A stretch of 64,000 nt of DNA from Trichopria drosophilae (taxonomy: Eukaryota > Arthropoda > Insecta > Hymenoptera > Diapriidae): the NCBI GenBank assembly GCA_030407085.1, contig CM059585.1, positions 65,521,501-65,585,500 of the forward strand. The letters run 5' to 3'. The position numbers and the translations under genes are program-made. Within the stretch, counting starts at the first letter, position 1. Every line of letters starts with the position of its first letter. The notes beneath the pieces were generated by a model that saw only the letters and a program-made list of their open reading frames with translations, had not been told where the DNA came from and searched no databases. Below, in pieces: positions 10,216 through 21,671 of the stretch.

Positions 10216-11246
10216 GAATTAATGGGTGATTTTTGAGAATCCCTCAACAAATCGCCTATAATATCCCGCTAGTCCAAGAAATTGTTTAACGTTTTTTCGA
10301 TTTCTGGGGACCGGATATTTCCTTACCGCTTCAATCTTTTTCACATCCGGCTGGACAGTATTATTTCCGATAGTGTGCCCCAAGTACGCGGCTTCCTTGC
10401 GTAGAAACTGACATCTAGCGGGTTCCAACGTAAGATTTGCGTCTTGAAGTCGTTTAATGAGGCCTCTAAATTTAACCTTATGTTCGTACAAATATTTGGC
10501 GGAAATAATTATGTCATCGAGATATACTAGCAGCTCTATCCCTTGTAAGCCACATAATACTAGATCCATAAGCCGCTGGAAATCGCTGGGTCGTTTTTTA
10601 TTCCCATCAGCATCCTTACATATTGATAGTGACCGTTTGGGGTCGAAAACGCAGTTTTATGTGCGTCGCGCTCATCCATCATTATCTGATGGAACCCAGA
10701 TTTAAGGTCGAGAGTTGTAAAATATACGGACTGCCCTAATTGGTCCAAAACGTCAGTAATATTCGGAATTGGATAAACATCACAAATTGTTTTCTCATTG
10801 AGATCGCGAAAATCGATAACTAAACGCCATCGCTTTTCGCCGTTAGGGCCTGGTTTCATAGGGACCATCCAGGCAGGAGAAACGTATGGAGACGAGGACG
10901 GTTTAATCAATCCTGCCTTGAGCTGCTCGTCCACTTATCGCTGTATTTCCGTTTTTATAGCGGGTGGGTGCCGCAAACGTTTAGCGCGTATCGGCACATC
11001 GTTTGTGGTATGAATGCGATGTTGGAATACGGAAGTCGCGCCTAACGGTTCCCCTGGTAGGTGAAACATGTGAGCGTAGTCGTGAACGAGATTCTCCACA
11101 TGTTTTCTTTCCTTATCCGACAACCCGTCCACATTTATCCGCTTCAAAACATCGTCATTTCTCTGTTTATCATGTCCCATAGTCACTTGTACTTTTGCGT
11201 GTTTTTGTTTTTCCCGATTATCTTCGTAATTCACGAGATCCTGCAT
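10216..11246 (-). pseudogene. Gypsy reverse transcriptase, two breaks
   Basis: The N-terminal part (10938-11246) covers HDYAHMFHLPGEPLG and FQHRIHTTNDVPIRAK and ends at an in-frame TAA at 10935-10937. The frame resumes with EQLKAGLIKPSSSPYVSPAW, RLVIDFRDLNEKT, YFTTLDLKSGFHQI with the motif A Asp, and HYQYVRMLMGIKNDPA. A frameshift near 10568 leads into VYLDDIIISAKYL with the catalytic YLDD intact, AAYLGHTIGNNTVQPD and FLGLAGYYRRFV. Motif A and the YxDD motif are both kept, so inactivation comes from the stop and the frameshift rather than the catalytic residues. Confidence 0.88.
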
Positions 11247-11446
11247 GGTTTTTATAGCATGATTTTCTCTTTCTATATTTTCTGTTACTTCGCATTCTTT
11301 CAGTTCGATTTGTGGGACGGTAGATTTGATTTCATTATCATTCGTATTTATGACATAAAGATATGTGTATTCACCGCGATTTGTTACTAGGGCATTACCG
11401 AAAAATAAACCATCGCAGATGTTGACTTTCGGTACACGTCTGAAGT

Positions 11447-12010
11447 CTAAGTTGTTGAGAACTCTGCGCGAACTACTCTGCGACTTCTTGGCGAAATCCG
11501 TATGAATTCTTCATTAATAAACGGAATCAGATCGTTTCTTATGTGTACGCAATTTTGTTCGTAATCGATTTTTGCTCCCAAAGTTCGGAAAAAAGGATTC
11601 CCCGTGATTCCATCTTCATCGATAGGGAAGTCATCTTCCACTATTTGTAACTCGATAATTTCTTCATTAAATTGTACTTCTGCACAACTTAGCGTACCGA
11701 TTATTCCTTCGCCGATCCCGCATAAATCGAATTTTATATCCTGATCGGGATACAGATCTCGATGTAATTTACTCAGTTTTATAAGATTTATTTCTGCTCC
11801 GGAATCGACCAAGAATATTCCGTTTCCGTAATGCAGATCGGGGCTAGAAATGTCTATTCGTGGATGAGTTGTTTTCCCGTTTATCGGTGTCTTGACTATT
11901 CCCGTATTTATTTCTCTGTCATCTATCATTAGTCCGATGAGACGAATGATAATTTCCCGAGAACGAACGATTCCCAGAAAAACTTGGGAGGTTTTCCTTA
12001 TTTCGGTCAT
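11447..12010 (-). pseudogene. Gypsy aspartic protease region
   Basis: The frame contains GNGIFLVDSGAEINLIKLS. DSGAE is the retropepsin-type active site, normally DTGA or DSGA. It is followed by FDLCGIGEGIIGTLSCAEVQ and a DEDGITGNPFFRTLGAKIDY block typical of the second half of retroelement proteases. It lies between the zinc knuckles and RT, as expected. The frame is open over 187 codons but is not continuous with its neighbours. Confidence 0.75.
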
Positions 12011-12057
12011 TCCCGAATTTCGTTTCGTCCCGGCGATCGTTATTAAAAGAAGTTTGG

Positions 12058-12963
12058 TTACAAACCTATTTTTGACCTATCCTGAAATTTTCCGTTTCTA
12101 AAAAAACATGTTTCACTGACGTGACCCATTCGCTGGCAAAACTCGCATCTTAGTGGATTGAATCTTTGCGCGGGACAATTATCCCTGGTGTGACCTATGC
12201 GATCACACCAAGTGCAATATCTCTCCATGCCCAGGGTATCGAAATCCCTGTTTTTTAGGGTTCGACATTGTTTCCGAGAGTGCCTTATTCTTTTATAATA
12301 ACTACAGTGTATGTCATAATTTCGCCATTCAGGATTGATTTCATAGCGTCCTGGCCAGTCCAAATAGTCGCGCTGATATTGTGGATCTTTCGAAACTGGA
12401 TGGGCAGACGCTTGATAAAATCATTCTCCGCGATCTCCCAATATAGGATCGGATCCTGCGTCTTTCGCTCTGTATTTTTCAGATAGTTTTCTAGCGTGTT
12501 CTACGACAACCTCGAGCGTATCTGGATTCAGCAACGTGAGGCGTACTTCCATAGGACCTTTCACGCAGTAAATAAAATGTTCCCTACCGTCACGATTTGC
12601 CACAGTTAATAACCTCTGACCGGCAACTGCGTCAAAATCTCTCGACGCGTTTATGGCCTTCTCGAGAGCGCGATAATCGCGTAATAGACGGTAGCCAAAA
12701 GCTGCTAAACTTTCGCGGGGTTCGAGGTAAGTATTTTATAATCCCGCTAGCAACTTGAGCGGATCACTAGAATACCGTAGGCAGATTTTAGATCGGCAAG
12801 AAAGGCTTCTACTGTTGCGTATGTCGTATGTAAGCTTTTTCCTCATCATGTGTAGATAGATCCGGGTTTTTTCGGCTGATAGTAATCTGAATCCGCCGCG
12901 ACACGCACTTTCGAAGTCTGAGAATTTTTCGCGGGTGCCGTCAAATTCCGGCACACTGCTCAC
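12058..12963 (-). pseudogene. Gypsy gag with three zinc knuckles
   Basis: Three frame pieces cover gag. The N-terminal piece (12736-12963) has VPEFDGTREKFSDFESACRG. The middle piece (12421-12603) has REHFIYCVKGPMEVRLTLL. The C-terminal piece (12058-12363) holds the nucleocapsid. Three CX2CX4HX4C knuckles are visible: CSYYKRIRHSRKQC, in which the second Cys is Tyr, then CTWCDRIGHTRDNC and CEFCQRMGHVSETC, both complete. Gag would package the element RNA. At least two frameshifts separate the pieces. Confidence 0.8.
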
Positions 12964-13202
12964 TGCTTCCGCAATTGGTGGTGAGCGCTACCACATATAT
13001 CGGACCCGCGGCGGCCACGTGGTGGCTACCGCTTGTCGTTATTCCGCTTTTATTTTCCCCCATTTTTTTTTTGTATCGATTCGAAAGTTCCTAGTGTTAA
13101 TCTCTGATTTTCTTTTCTTGTATTCAAAATTTCTCCTTTTTTTTTGTATTCGCTAATGGAAAAATAGAAAAATTCGCGGAATGTAAGAAATCGTAATTTT
13201 GA
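12964..13202 (-). other. Gypsy leader, pyrimidine-rich on the plus strand
   Basis: T-rich plus-strand text lies upstream of gag on the element strand. No gene is seen. Confidence 0.4.
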
Positions 13203-13452
13203 TAATAATCAAAGTTAGATGCAATAATATTGCAAAGTTAGTTAAAATAATATTTCAGAGTTAATTACAACAATGTTTCAAAGTTAATTGTGACAGTATA
13301 TCAACATTAATTGGATTAGCATTTCAAAATGAATTATAATAGTATTTCAAAATGAATTGCAATAGTGTTTCAAAATGAATTGTAATAGTATTTCAAAATG
13401 CATTTGTAGTAATGTTTCAAAATGAATTGTAATAGTATTTCAAAGTTCATAA
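13203..13452 (-). repeat. About 25-bp tandem repeat in the Gypsy leader
   Basis: The unit approximates AATGAATTGTAATAGTATTTCAA, with eight to ten imperfect copies. The last six are the best conserved. It lies between the primer site and gag, in the untranslated leader. Confidence 0.85.
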
Positions 13453-13845
13453 AATTCACAACAATCGTTAAATAGTTTTTTTGTTCGTAAAATTTAAATA
13501 CGATTCTGAGCAAAAGATTGATAAATTATTCTAAAGTGGGTTTTTTTTTGAGAAAATTTGTACAGAAATGCAAGTAGGCTATCAGCGTCCCCGAGGTCTT
13601 CTCTGCTCTATCTGATGCGTTGAGCTTCCTCAAGTTACTGGATAGTCCCTCAGGATAGTGAAGCGCCCTCGTGAACTTGACTTCGATAAGGCCTCCTCCG
13701 CGTTCTGGAGCAATGAATCCTGGACAGCTGACTCGCGAAACAGCTCGTGTTCGTTCACAACTTTCTGCACGGAAAGTCATTTTACGCGAACTGGACTCCG
13801 TTTACCCGTTCTGATTTTGTTCGTACTCGAAAAGTTATTTTGCGG

Positions 13846-13863
13846 ATCCCACCGCTGTCACCA
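13846..13863 (-). promoter_or_regulatory. Primer-binding site, tRNA-Leu type
   Basis: On the minus strand, seven bases inside the 5' LTR edge, the sequence TGGTGACAGCGGTGGGAT is complementary to the 3' end of tRNA-Leu (ATCCCACCGCTGCCACCA, as I remember it) with one mismatch. Its position supports 13871 as the inner LTR edge and fixes the element orientation. Confidence 0.72.
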
Positions 13864-13870
13864 TTTTTTA

Positions 13871-14735
13871 TGATACGATTTTTATGTTCTCGTAATTTAG
13901 TGGTTATTTTCAAAGATCAGGAGTTACAGAATTGATTCTCGGTAGCTGAGAATCGTTTATTTGGAATCTTCTGCATAAAGGGAATCGGCACCCAAGTGAC
14001 AAAATATCGGTGAACTTAAGAATAGTAACTTTTATTATATAAGAGATGAATGCCAACCGTAGGTCGTACAGTATCAGAACGGACGGGTGTGTAGAGACTC
14101 AGTCCCGTATAAAGTCGTTGATTCGCGGAGAGTCGCGGATTAACGTCCCGTGGAGATTTCGTGAGACGCGAAGTCTCTAAGTTCCTGAATCTTTAACCGA
14201 ATGCGTGGAGACTCGGCGCGACTTGCGATTGAACTCCGGCGAATATGTACCGAGCCCTATGCTTAGTTAGGTGTGCGGGGCGACTCTCCCTGAGAGATCC
14301 TCTCTCGATCATACGCGGTGCGACTCCGTCTTCGGACAATGCGATTGCCCTTTTTATATGGTAGATGTCGATGAGATTATCGTTCCTTCGCGATGGACAC
14401 CTGCACTTGTTGTTTGTCACATGTCATCTTCCACGAATCGCTCACCTCTTTGACCTATTCGCGACCTCGGCATTCGGGGCACGTGTACTATTGTGTGCGC
14501 GTGTGAGTCACAATCTCATGGGTTGTCTTACTTCGAGCTTCGACGTGGCATATTCATTTCTTGACCGCTTGGGCTTGCAGCTAGAGGAAGCCGTGGTTCC
14601 CATGTAAGTTGCAGCACGTGTGCAATCTATGTGCGACGCCGAATCAGGCCCTTCGGTGTGTGTGCCTTGTCGATCTTACAAAGGCAAGTATTGTCTATGT
14701 AAGTGCTATTATGTGCGTAGCCAGCATCCATAACA
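13871..14735 (-). repeat. 5' LTR of the Gypsy element
   Basis: On the element strand it runs from TGTTATGGATGC to ATCGTATCA, giving TG...CA ends and a length of 865 bp. The outer 108 bp and inner 160 bp are repeated in the 3' LTR at 5511-6190. The middle part (about 14030-14628) has no second copy in this window. Confidence 0.82.
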
Positions 14736-16117
14736 ATATCTTTATAAATTTCTCGCTTACATACCGTAACTACGCATACTTCTGAACATAATTATATTAA
14801 TAGATTAATGCCGACAGCTAATAGCGAATCACCTTACATATCAAACGAAATCTCATTTCTATAGCGGGTGCGAAATAAAGCCTAGTTACGTGGGCAATCC
14901 TGGCTGAGACAATAGTTACTAATGTCCTCCCAAATATATAAACAATAAGGCATTTTTGTACTTGTAACGTTCAATTTAAGGCAGATTTCCACGCGCGCCC
15001 ATTGATTTCATCCAGAGAGCGATAGGGCGCAATAGGTAGAGACAGTAACAGTGAGACAAGCATTTTACGCATACAAACAAATTGCCATTTAAAGCACTAT
15101 TTTCTTTACTTGGTTGTATTACATTTTTTACCTAAAATAGGAGCTATAAGCATAATTTAAAACTATTACTGAAACTGTTACCTCATTTCTGTCAAAAGAT
15201 ATACTATACTCATCATATATACTAAGATATACTAAGATATACTAAGCTCACCAATCGGCCTGCTATCTTAGCCGTACCGAAAGCAACGCTCGTTTTTTTT
15301 CAAACAATCACATTTCCAAGTGTGGATCCTCAATCAGGATGCTTTACTTGAAAGAGCGATTGCGCTTCGCGCCGACCACAGGGTATTTGTTGTAGGTAAG
15401 TAAAGATTCGCGGATCTGTGGGCCTTTACTAACGCAGATGACTACTGCGCGAAGATTATATAAGTGTCGTTTGATGATATGAAGTACAAAATTAAAAGTA
15501 TTTGAACTAAACACATTATTTGATGATGTCTACAGTCAGTTAGTTAACCAACAAATTGGCAAAACAAACCGCACTAGTTTCAAAACGAGCGTGGGATTTC
15601 GACACGAACAAAATTTTAACAAATCTATAAATTACTCTCGGATACATATCCTTATCCAAACCAACATTTTTTTATTTTCAATACTTGATTTTGAATAAAA
15701 TAAGTAAATATAAAAACCCATATTATTTAAATGGGAAAAAGTTTGACCCTACCGACACGTATTCTGGTTGAGATGGATGAGCCTTCAAAGAAATTATTAT
15801 TTAGGTATTTGGAAAAAAATGGAAAGACGTCAGGAACGAACATTTTTTTAAGTTGCACGCTATTGTACGATGTATCCAATCAACTATGATGTACCTTCTA
15901 TTATTTAGATCGGATTCTGAGCAACTGTCTCGTTATAGAAGGAAAATTCTGGCTGAATGGCTTGTCCTAATATCGGTTAATGTATATATATCAGGGTAGT
16001 CCAAAATAATAAACATTTAATTACCGGCAAACGTAATAAACGCCGCGAAAGCAGACAAGAGTGATATGAAATAAAAATAATAGTAAAAATGATGTTATTT
16101 AAGAAATGTCCACAACA
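14736..16117. other. No gene recognised
   Basis: The only structure I see is GATATACTAA repeated about three times near 15215-15246. Confidence 0.4.
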
Positions 16118-16345
16118 TTCGCACAACTCTGTATCCGGGGGTTTTCGAGGTCGCTGAAACCGAACCCGATGTCAGAATTTTGAAATTCAAAACGGCAGCA
16201 CCAATATGGGGGCCGATAGATCACGTTTTTAACGAATATGCTCACAACTCTGTATCTGGGGGTTTTCGAGGTCGCTGAATACGAATCCGATCTCAGAATT
16301 TTGAAATTCAAAATTCCGGCTCCAATATGGCGGTCGAAAAATCAT
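16118..16345 (+). repeat. 121-bp repeat family, two units
   Basis: CACAACTCTGTATC starts at 16122 and again at 16243, 121 bp apart. Each is followed by GGGGGTTTTCGAGGTCGCTGA, then AGAATTTTGAAATTCAAA and a CCAATATGG box. It has the same architecture and period as 4003-4445, in the opposite orientation. Confidence 0.85.
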
Positions 16346-17339
16346 GTGTTTACTATACTAACGCTTACATCTTTTAAATTAATTAATTTTATGTTAAATT
16401 AACTCTGTAGCTTAATTCGAATAATAATTCCTGAAAATAAAAGAGACTGAATATTTTCACGAAACTAAGAAGGAACCGGAGTCTTACCCACTTTGGACCA
16501 CCCCGGTTCATATTAGGCCCACATTTTTCTAAAGTCAAAATATTTAACGTTTTTAATGACATATTCCTTTCGCAATTCGGATAAATATTCATACTTAATT
16601 TTAATATTTTAGGTTAGGCTTTAGAAGTCCCCTAAGAAGGTTCACTCGGTACCTAGTGAGTCATAGCAGAAATGATGCTAACATGAGTTGTCGGTGTAAC
16701 ATAGCTGAAAACGACCTTTTTAGCTACTTGTTTATTTTTTTCTCGTTTCCAGGGCTATGAAACGATGTAATTATTTTTGCAAATATTATCTTAACTGTTT
16801 TATAATTGGCAATATTAATGTCAGGGAAAACGTTATTTCAGCACGAATTTAATGGATATTCTTGTTTCCATAAGGCTCAATGTTCAATTCTCGCGAATAT
16901 TTTTATTAATTTCTGATTTCTGAAGGTATCTAGGGACCCAACTTTTACATACATTACTTTCTTTTCTTGCTTAATATGTTGTAATTTTCTAGTTACATTC
17001 TATTTATCATAGCTTAACCGGGTGTCCTTAATTTAATTAGGACCGTTTATTATTTCAGCATAAATCGGTAAAAAATGTCTGTTTGAAAATAATCTATATT
17101 TTAAAAAAAATTTTGCAAAATTTATGAGTTAAAAACAAATGATTTTATTTTTTGCTAATTGTATACAGTTTAAGCAAATAGTAAACTTTATTTTACGTTC
17201 GAAAAATGTACCTTTTTCTTTTATTCAAAACATTAAAAAATCATATCTCGCAAATAGTGGATATCATATTCATATAAAAAATACCTGGGTATATTTAATT
17301 TTTTTTTTAAAAACGAGAAAAGAAGTATTTTCAGTCGGA
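16346..17339. other. AT-rich, no gene recognised
   Basis: No repeat or coding similarity was recognised here. Confidence 0.4.
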
Positions 17340-17499
17340 GCTGAAAGCCCTTAGTGTGCAGACTGCAATGACTGCGAAATGTCGGCGCAATGCTGTAAAG
17401 AAACGCGGCATCCATCCGGAAGCCAAAATTGCTAACAATAATTGCAGCGAAAGCCTTAAATCTAAAAAAATGTTTCATCGAAAAGAACATATTGAGTGT

Positions 17500-18005
17500 A
17501 AATTTGATATGGAATGATGCACAAACATTTAAAGAAATTTCGGTCTTTGTGGTATTGTCTACCAAAAATCCATAAAGATGGTATACCATTGCGATTAATA
17601 GTATCTACCATAAACTCTCCAACATATAACCTAGCAAAATTTTTCACCAAAATATTACAGAATATCACTGGAAATTGTTTCTTCCTATTACCGACAGTTG
17701 GCATTGCAGCGAAAAACTAAAAAGCTTAAAAATTAATTTAAAAAAAAAAACAATTAATAATGTCACTAGACATAGTTTCCCCATTTACAAATGTTTCAAC
17801 TATTAATATCTTAATAATAATAGACCGAAAATGGCCAGAAATATCTAATTTACTAACATTCCAAAAAATGAATTTAAAAAGCGTTTAAAATTGGTTTTGA
17901 ACAATACAATGTTTTCGTTTCAAGGTGTATTTTATATATGAACTTATGGCGTACCGATTAGTTCGCTAGGTTTAGGTAAAATGTTTATGTGTCATCATTC
18001 TAGCG
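17500..18005 (+). pseudogene. Penelope-like retroelement reverse transcriptase fragment
   Basis: The open frame at 17514-17720 encodes [20 protein letters not shown] followed by [15 protein letters not shown]. This is the LPKIHK...[15 protein letters not shown] signature of Penelope-like reverse transcriptases. Downstream, MSLDIVSPFTNVSTINILII at about 17760-17820 matches the family's SFDVVSLFTNVP block, which carries the first catalytic Asp. A degenerate TYGVPISSLGLGKMF corresponds to the xGxPMGSPLSP block. The YxDD motif and any GIY-YIG endonuclease are absent, and several stops interrupt the frame. It is a short dead fragment. Confidence 0.7.
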
Positions 18006-18269
18006 GATAAGAAAAATAACTTAAAATTAGAATATAGCACGTATACAACAACAGCGTCGACGGATAAGTAGGAGTAGTACTTATTCTTTAAAATCGATAT
18101 TTTCTTATTAGATAATAAAAAACAAGTAAATTATATTAATTCTAAATGTAAATTAAAAAATTAAGCCCCCTTTATCATTAGAATGACTACATTATTTTCG
18201 GTGATTATTTAAATGCAAAAAAAAACAGAATGACTATAGTTTATAATGCATTAATAATTTTAAACTTAC

Positions 18270-18522
18270 GATATATCTCGTTTATCAATCTTCGCAGCTG
18301 GAGTTTGACATTTTCGTCCATTGGAACTAAAAACAAATCCACATTGTTTGTATGGAGCATTAACATCTTGTAAAATATGTTTCCAGCAATATAAATATCC
18401 TTCCAATGATGGTTGACTGCATTCGTAAGATAAATAAGCACAACCTCGATGTTCCTTTAATCTCTTCGTCACAGGTAGGGTAGCTAATGGTGTTGAAGTT
18501 TTTGGAACTCGAAACATAACGT
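18270..18522 (-). CDS. KANSL2: Host exon: C3Hc3H zinc domain, KANSL2-like (NSL complex subunit 2)
   Basis: A 253-bp exon with consensus splice sites on both sides: acceptor ATATCACAG ending at 18523, and donor GTAAGT from 18269. An ATG at 18517-18515 could be the start codon, giving MFRVPKTSTPLATLPVTKRL and then a Cys/His pattern C-X6-C-X10-C-X2-H-X11-C-X10-C. The pattern includes YLYCWKHILQD, NAPYKQCGF and NGRKCQTPA. This pattern, with KHIL-D and NAP-KQC, is that of the zf-C3Hc3H domain found in KANSL2 and INO80D; the K-DKRD ending and the start context favour KANSL2. KANSL2 is a subunit of the MOF-containing NSL histone acetyltransferase complex. The frame is clean, unlike everything around it. 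No neighbouring exon was found at lower coordinates, so the next intron must exceed the window or the exon is an isolated duplicate. Confidence 0.68.
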
Positions 18523-19046
18523 CTGTGATATAAATGATACATTGCATAAGTTTGAATTCATATAATTACTTTTCAATTAATAACACTTCATTTTTTAACA
18601 TTTCAAAAGGGATTGCTTATTTCGCGCCCCATGTGTAAAATATGAATCTTCAACAAATGTGAATGACCCCCTTACTTTTTACGGGTGAAACTTCACACTA
18701 GTAGAAGTCAGAAGACTGAAAATTGTATTCTTGGTTTATAATATACTGATAAAAAATATATCATACTCGTTTTCAAAATAAATAATTGAATTAGTAACAC
18801 ATAAATCCAACATGTAAGTTATGACAGTAGTTATTTAAAAATGATGAATATGTAATGGGAATTATGCATTTAATACTAATGAAGATTTAATGTTTAAGGG
18901 GGGGGGGGAGTGTAAAAAGCGAAAATTTTCTTATTCGCTTATATTATAGTAAATCAGTTCAAGAATGTTGCGTCAAAATTTGAAATCGGTCGGTACAAAA
19001 CTCTAAAAGCTTAGTCACCCCACCTCAAACAGCGGAGCGCCGACCC
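18523..19046. other. Intronic or intergenic AT-rich sequence with a G run
   Basis: A run of about ten G lies near 18899-18909. No gene is recognised. Confidence 0.4.
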
Positions 19047-19850
19047 GGATCCAATATGGCGGCCGAAAATAAGCAATATATTTCGATTTTAGTGAAAATT
19101 TGTATATATGGGTTTTTTGGGTCGCTGATCATGAATATTTGATCAGATTTCCCGAATTCAAAATCGCGGATCCAATATGGCGATTAAAATTTCGAAAAGT
19201 GCCTGGATTTTCGTCAATGAAACGAAATACGTCGATTAGCCGTCGATAATATCTCCGTTACCCGACTCTTACCGTGAGGAGGTTGACGTAGGAAAGAGTC
19301 TTTTTTTTGTATTTTTTATGATTTTGAACTGTTTTTTCTATTTTTAAATTTTATATTTTTTTTTCATTTTTATATATTTTATCTCTTTTTTATATAGTTT
19401 TTCATAATTTCTTTCAAATCTGTAATTTTGCATAAACACTATTTTTTATTTTTATTAGATTATAGACATGTGGAACATATATAATTATTGCATTGAGTGC
19501 ACTTTTTTGTGTTCTACAAGAACACTGATTGAAATTTATACAATTTCTTTCAGTCGTTACCGTCTGAATCTATTGTGTTCTATAATAATCTAATCTAAAA
19601 ATATCTTGCTAAAAGTAGTAATTGTACTACACACAAGATTCAGACAGTAACGGCTAACGGTAACGAAGTATTTCGTTTCATTGACGAAAATCCAGACACT
19701 TTTCGAAATTTTAATCGCCATATTGGATCCGCGATTTTGAATTCGGGAAATCTGACGAAATATTCATGATCAGCGACCCAAAAAAACCCTATATACAAAT
19801 TTTCACTAAAATCGAAAAATATTGTTTATTTTGTTCGCCATATTGGATCC
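19047..19850. mobile_element. Foldback built from 121-bp repeat units
   Basis: The left arm (19047-19230) and right arm (about 19678-19850) are reverse complements, from GGATCCAATATGGCG to AATGAAACGAAATAC. Within the left arm GGATCCAATATGGCG recurs at 19047 and 19168, 121 bp apart. The right arm has the inverse boxes about 120 bp apart. The spacer of about 450 bp holds its own hairpin (CCGTCTGAATCT near 19560 against AGATTCAGACAGTAACGG near 19638). No coding capacity. Confidence 0.85.
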
Positions 19851-20020
19851 ACCATTTTGACTTTGAGGAATCTGGCAACAGATTCGAAATCAGCGACCAA
19901 AAATACAATATACAAAATTTTATGGAAATGTCATCAAAATACATTGTTATATTCGTCAGAATTCGAAATAGCCTAATTTTTTCGGCTTTGAACCGCCATA
20001 TTGGACGGCGCCATCTTGAA
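19851..20020 (-). repeat. Further 121-bp-family units
   Basis: GATTCGAAATCAGCGACC near 19882, and CGCCATATTGGACGGCGCCATCTTGAATTTC near 19994, continue the repeat beyond the foldback arm. Confidence 0.7.
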
Positions 20021-20895
20021 TTTCAAAGTTCTCATCCTCCCATTTTGAAGATAAGAGTCCATGGACGCAAGATTTGTACTACCTAGACAATTTGGGATCC
20101 GATTTCGGTGCGAAAATATCAATTGAAGATATTTTTTGAAAAAATCGTTATTTTTTTTAAATAAACAAATATAACTTCTTTTGTTTTTATTTTTCAAAAA
20201 TTCTGATGACAGATTCTGAAAGATTTCACGGCAGAAATATTCCAACATTTTTAGGACCGATTTGATAAAAATAACAGCGGCAATGTTTTCCAAGAACGCG
20301 GGTTCCCTCACTTTCTACTCGTCCGCGAAAAATTTTTAGCGCTTTTTCGCAATAGTGCCGGTGCGCCAAACTTGAATCCGAGAGTGTTTTGTTTATATAA
20401 TTGTTATGAGGTCACATATTCGTATAACATTAGTTTAAATTCAGTATTAATTATTAGTACTATATATATTTGCGTATATTGTGTTTGGTATGTGTCGAAG
20501 TTTAATTGCCATGTTAAAAAATTAAATTATCTTTGAGAGTAGACGAGAAATAAATTTTTGAAGATGGCGCTTTTTGGTCATTTTTCGATTTTAAATCGCT
20601 TAGCCTTTTTAGGTCCTGTCCGTTGGATAATTATTCGGAGTTGTCTAGACGTGACACCGACATCAACCGATCGGCCGTATCAACCGAACACTTCCGTTTC
20701 CGTACTAAATCCAACTGAATGTTACCTATTGTATCAAAACCTATTTACCAATTATATCAAAAGCCATTATTCCGACGAAACATTTGTACTGACAACAATT
20801 TATGCTAAAAACCGTACGACCGCAGTTACAAAAGTTTTCTTTTAACGGCCCACTGGTGTACATTTTGAATTCATTTTTAGAATCGCAATAATAAG
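20021..20895. other. No gene recognised
   Basis: An open frame of 95 codons at 20558-20845 (plus) has no motif I recognise and a start context of no special note. I do not call it a gene. Confidence 0.35.
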
Positions 20896-20899
20896 TCTT

Positions 20900-20995
20900 T
20901 AAATATATTGTCATTAACATTCATTTATTAAAAACCAGATAATATCCGTTTATACGGTTTTTAATAAATGAATTGTAATGGCCATATATTTATAG
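20900..20995. repeat. Inverted repeat (hairpin), about 37-bp arms
   Basis: CATTCATTTATTAAAAACC near 20919 pairs with GGTTTTTAATAAATGAAT near 20958. The imperfect match extends outward through TAAATATAT on both sides. Confidence 0.75.
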
Positions 20996-21426
20996 TATTT
21001 TTCGATACAATGGCGTAACATGCGATTTCACGCACCGCTATTTAACATGCGATTAGGTAGGAATGGTGTGTAAAATCGAATTCTTACACCCGAGTATCGA
21101 ACGGTATTTTTCGACATACTACGCGTAAATTTTGCACGCTTTTTTTAATGTGCGTTAAAGACCATGTTACGCACCAGCGCTGGCCGCCGGAGCCGAGTGG
21201 CCGGCAAAGCCACTAAAAATATTTATTATTTCAATACGATGATCACTACATTCATTATTAAATTAAAAATAAGTCGTTATTTGTTTTCCTCAAAATCGAA
21301 GAAAGGGAAACCAGACGGTGATTTCTCTCTTTCATTGTAAAAATAAAATACCTGTTTTCAAGAAGAATTCACTTCGCTTTTTCGACCACGGCGTACCTCA
21401 CTGGTGTATATATCCAATTGTTTAGG
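20996..21426. other. No gene recognised
   Basis: Mixed-composition sequence with no recognised similarity. Confidence 0.35.
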
Positions 21427-21528
21427 AATATGCCCGATGATATATTTAAAAAAGAAATGGAACATGCGAAACAAGCTAAGTTACAGACATATTTAATTGA
21501 AAATAGTGGAATTAATACATTTTAACCT
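21427..21528 (+). other. Possible short terminal exon, unrecognised
   Basis: After ATTGTTTAG, an acceptor-like sequence, one frame reads MPDDIFKKEMEHAKQAKLQ and TYLIENSGINTF before TAA. The 36-residue, charged, helix-like text looks more coding than its surroundings. No family is recognised and no upstream exon was found. Confidence 0.25.
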
Positions 21529-21534
21529 TAAACT

Positions 21535-21671
21535 ACTGTAATTCTTTCTTTTTTCGTAGGCCGTATAGTTTATCGGAAAGATATTTCCAATACTTATGAA
21601 CCCTCACTTTTGTTGCCCCACCACTTCCATCCGCATTAGTTATTTTATTATATGACTTCCGTTTCCGCTAA
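21535..21671 (-). other. Possible coding fragment, unrecognised
   Basis: On the minus strand, after an acceptor-like AACTTAG, a frame of about 45 codons reads TNADGSGGATKVRVHKYW and YLSDKLYGLRKKKELQ, then a stop. It could be a piece of a repeat-borne protein. I do not recognise it. Confidence 0.22.

Larger units (their letters stand above)
5511..14735 (-). mobile_element. Degenerate Ty3/Gypsy LTR retrotransposon, minus strand
   Basis: Two copies of one LTR sequence bracket a gag, protease, RT, RNase H, integrase series, all read on the minus strand. The 5' LTR is 13871-14735, the primer-binding site 13846-13863, gag about 12058-12963 and pol about 8390-12010. The 3' LTR lies at 5511-6190, interrupted. 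RNase H before integrase and the YLDD RT motif place it in Ty3/Gypsy. The 2.2 kb between the end of integrase and the 3' LTR has no recognisable env and may hold a foreign insertion. Every coding part carries frameshifts or stops, and a catalytic aspartate of the integrase is changed to asparagine. The element is not autonomous. Confidence 0.85.

Noticed and set aside
5505..14742. A target-site duplication for the Gypsy element
   Set aside because: The flanks (ATGAA and ATATC) do not match, so none is claimed.
17233..17704. Two minus-strand open frames
   Set aside because: They lie opposite the Penelope-like RT, whose plus-strand frame has clear family motifs.
20558..20845. A 95-codon frame as a gene
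   Set aside because: No motif, splice signals or conserved neighbours; length is possible by chance.
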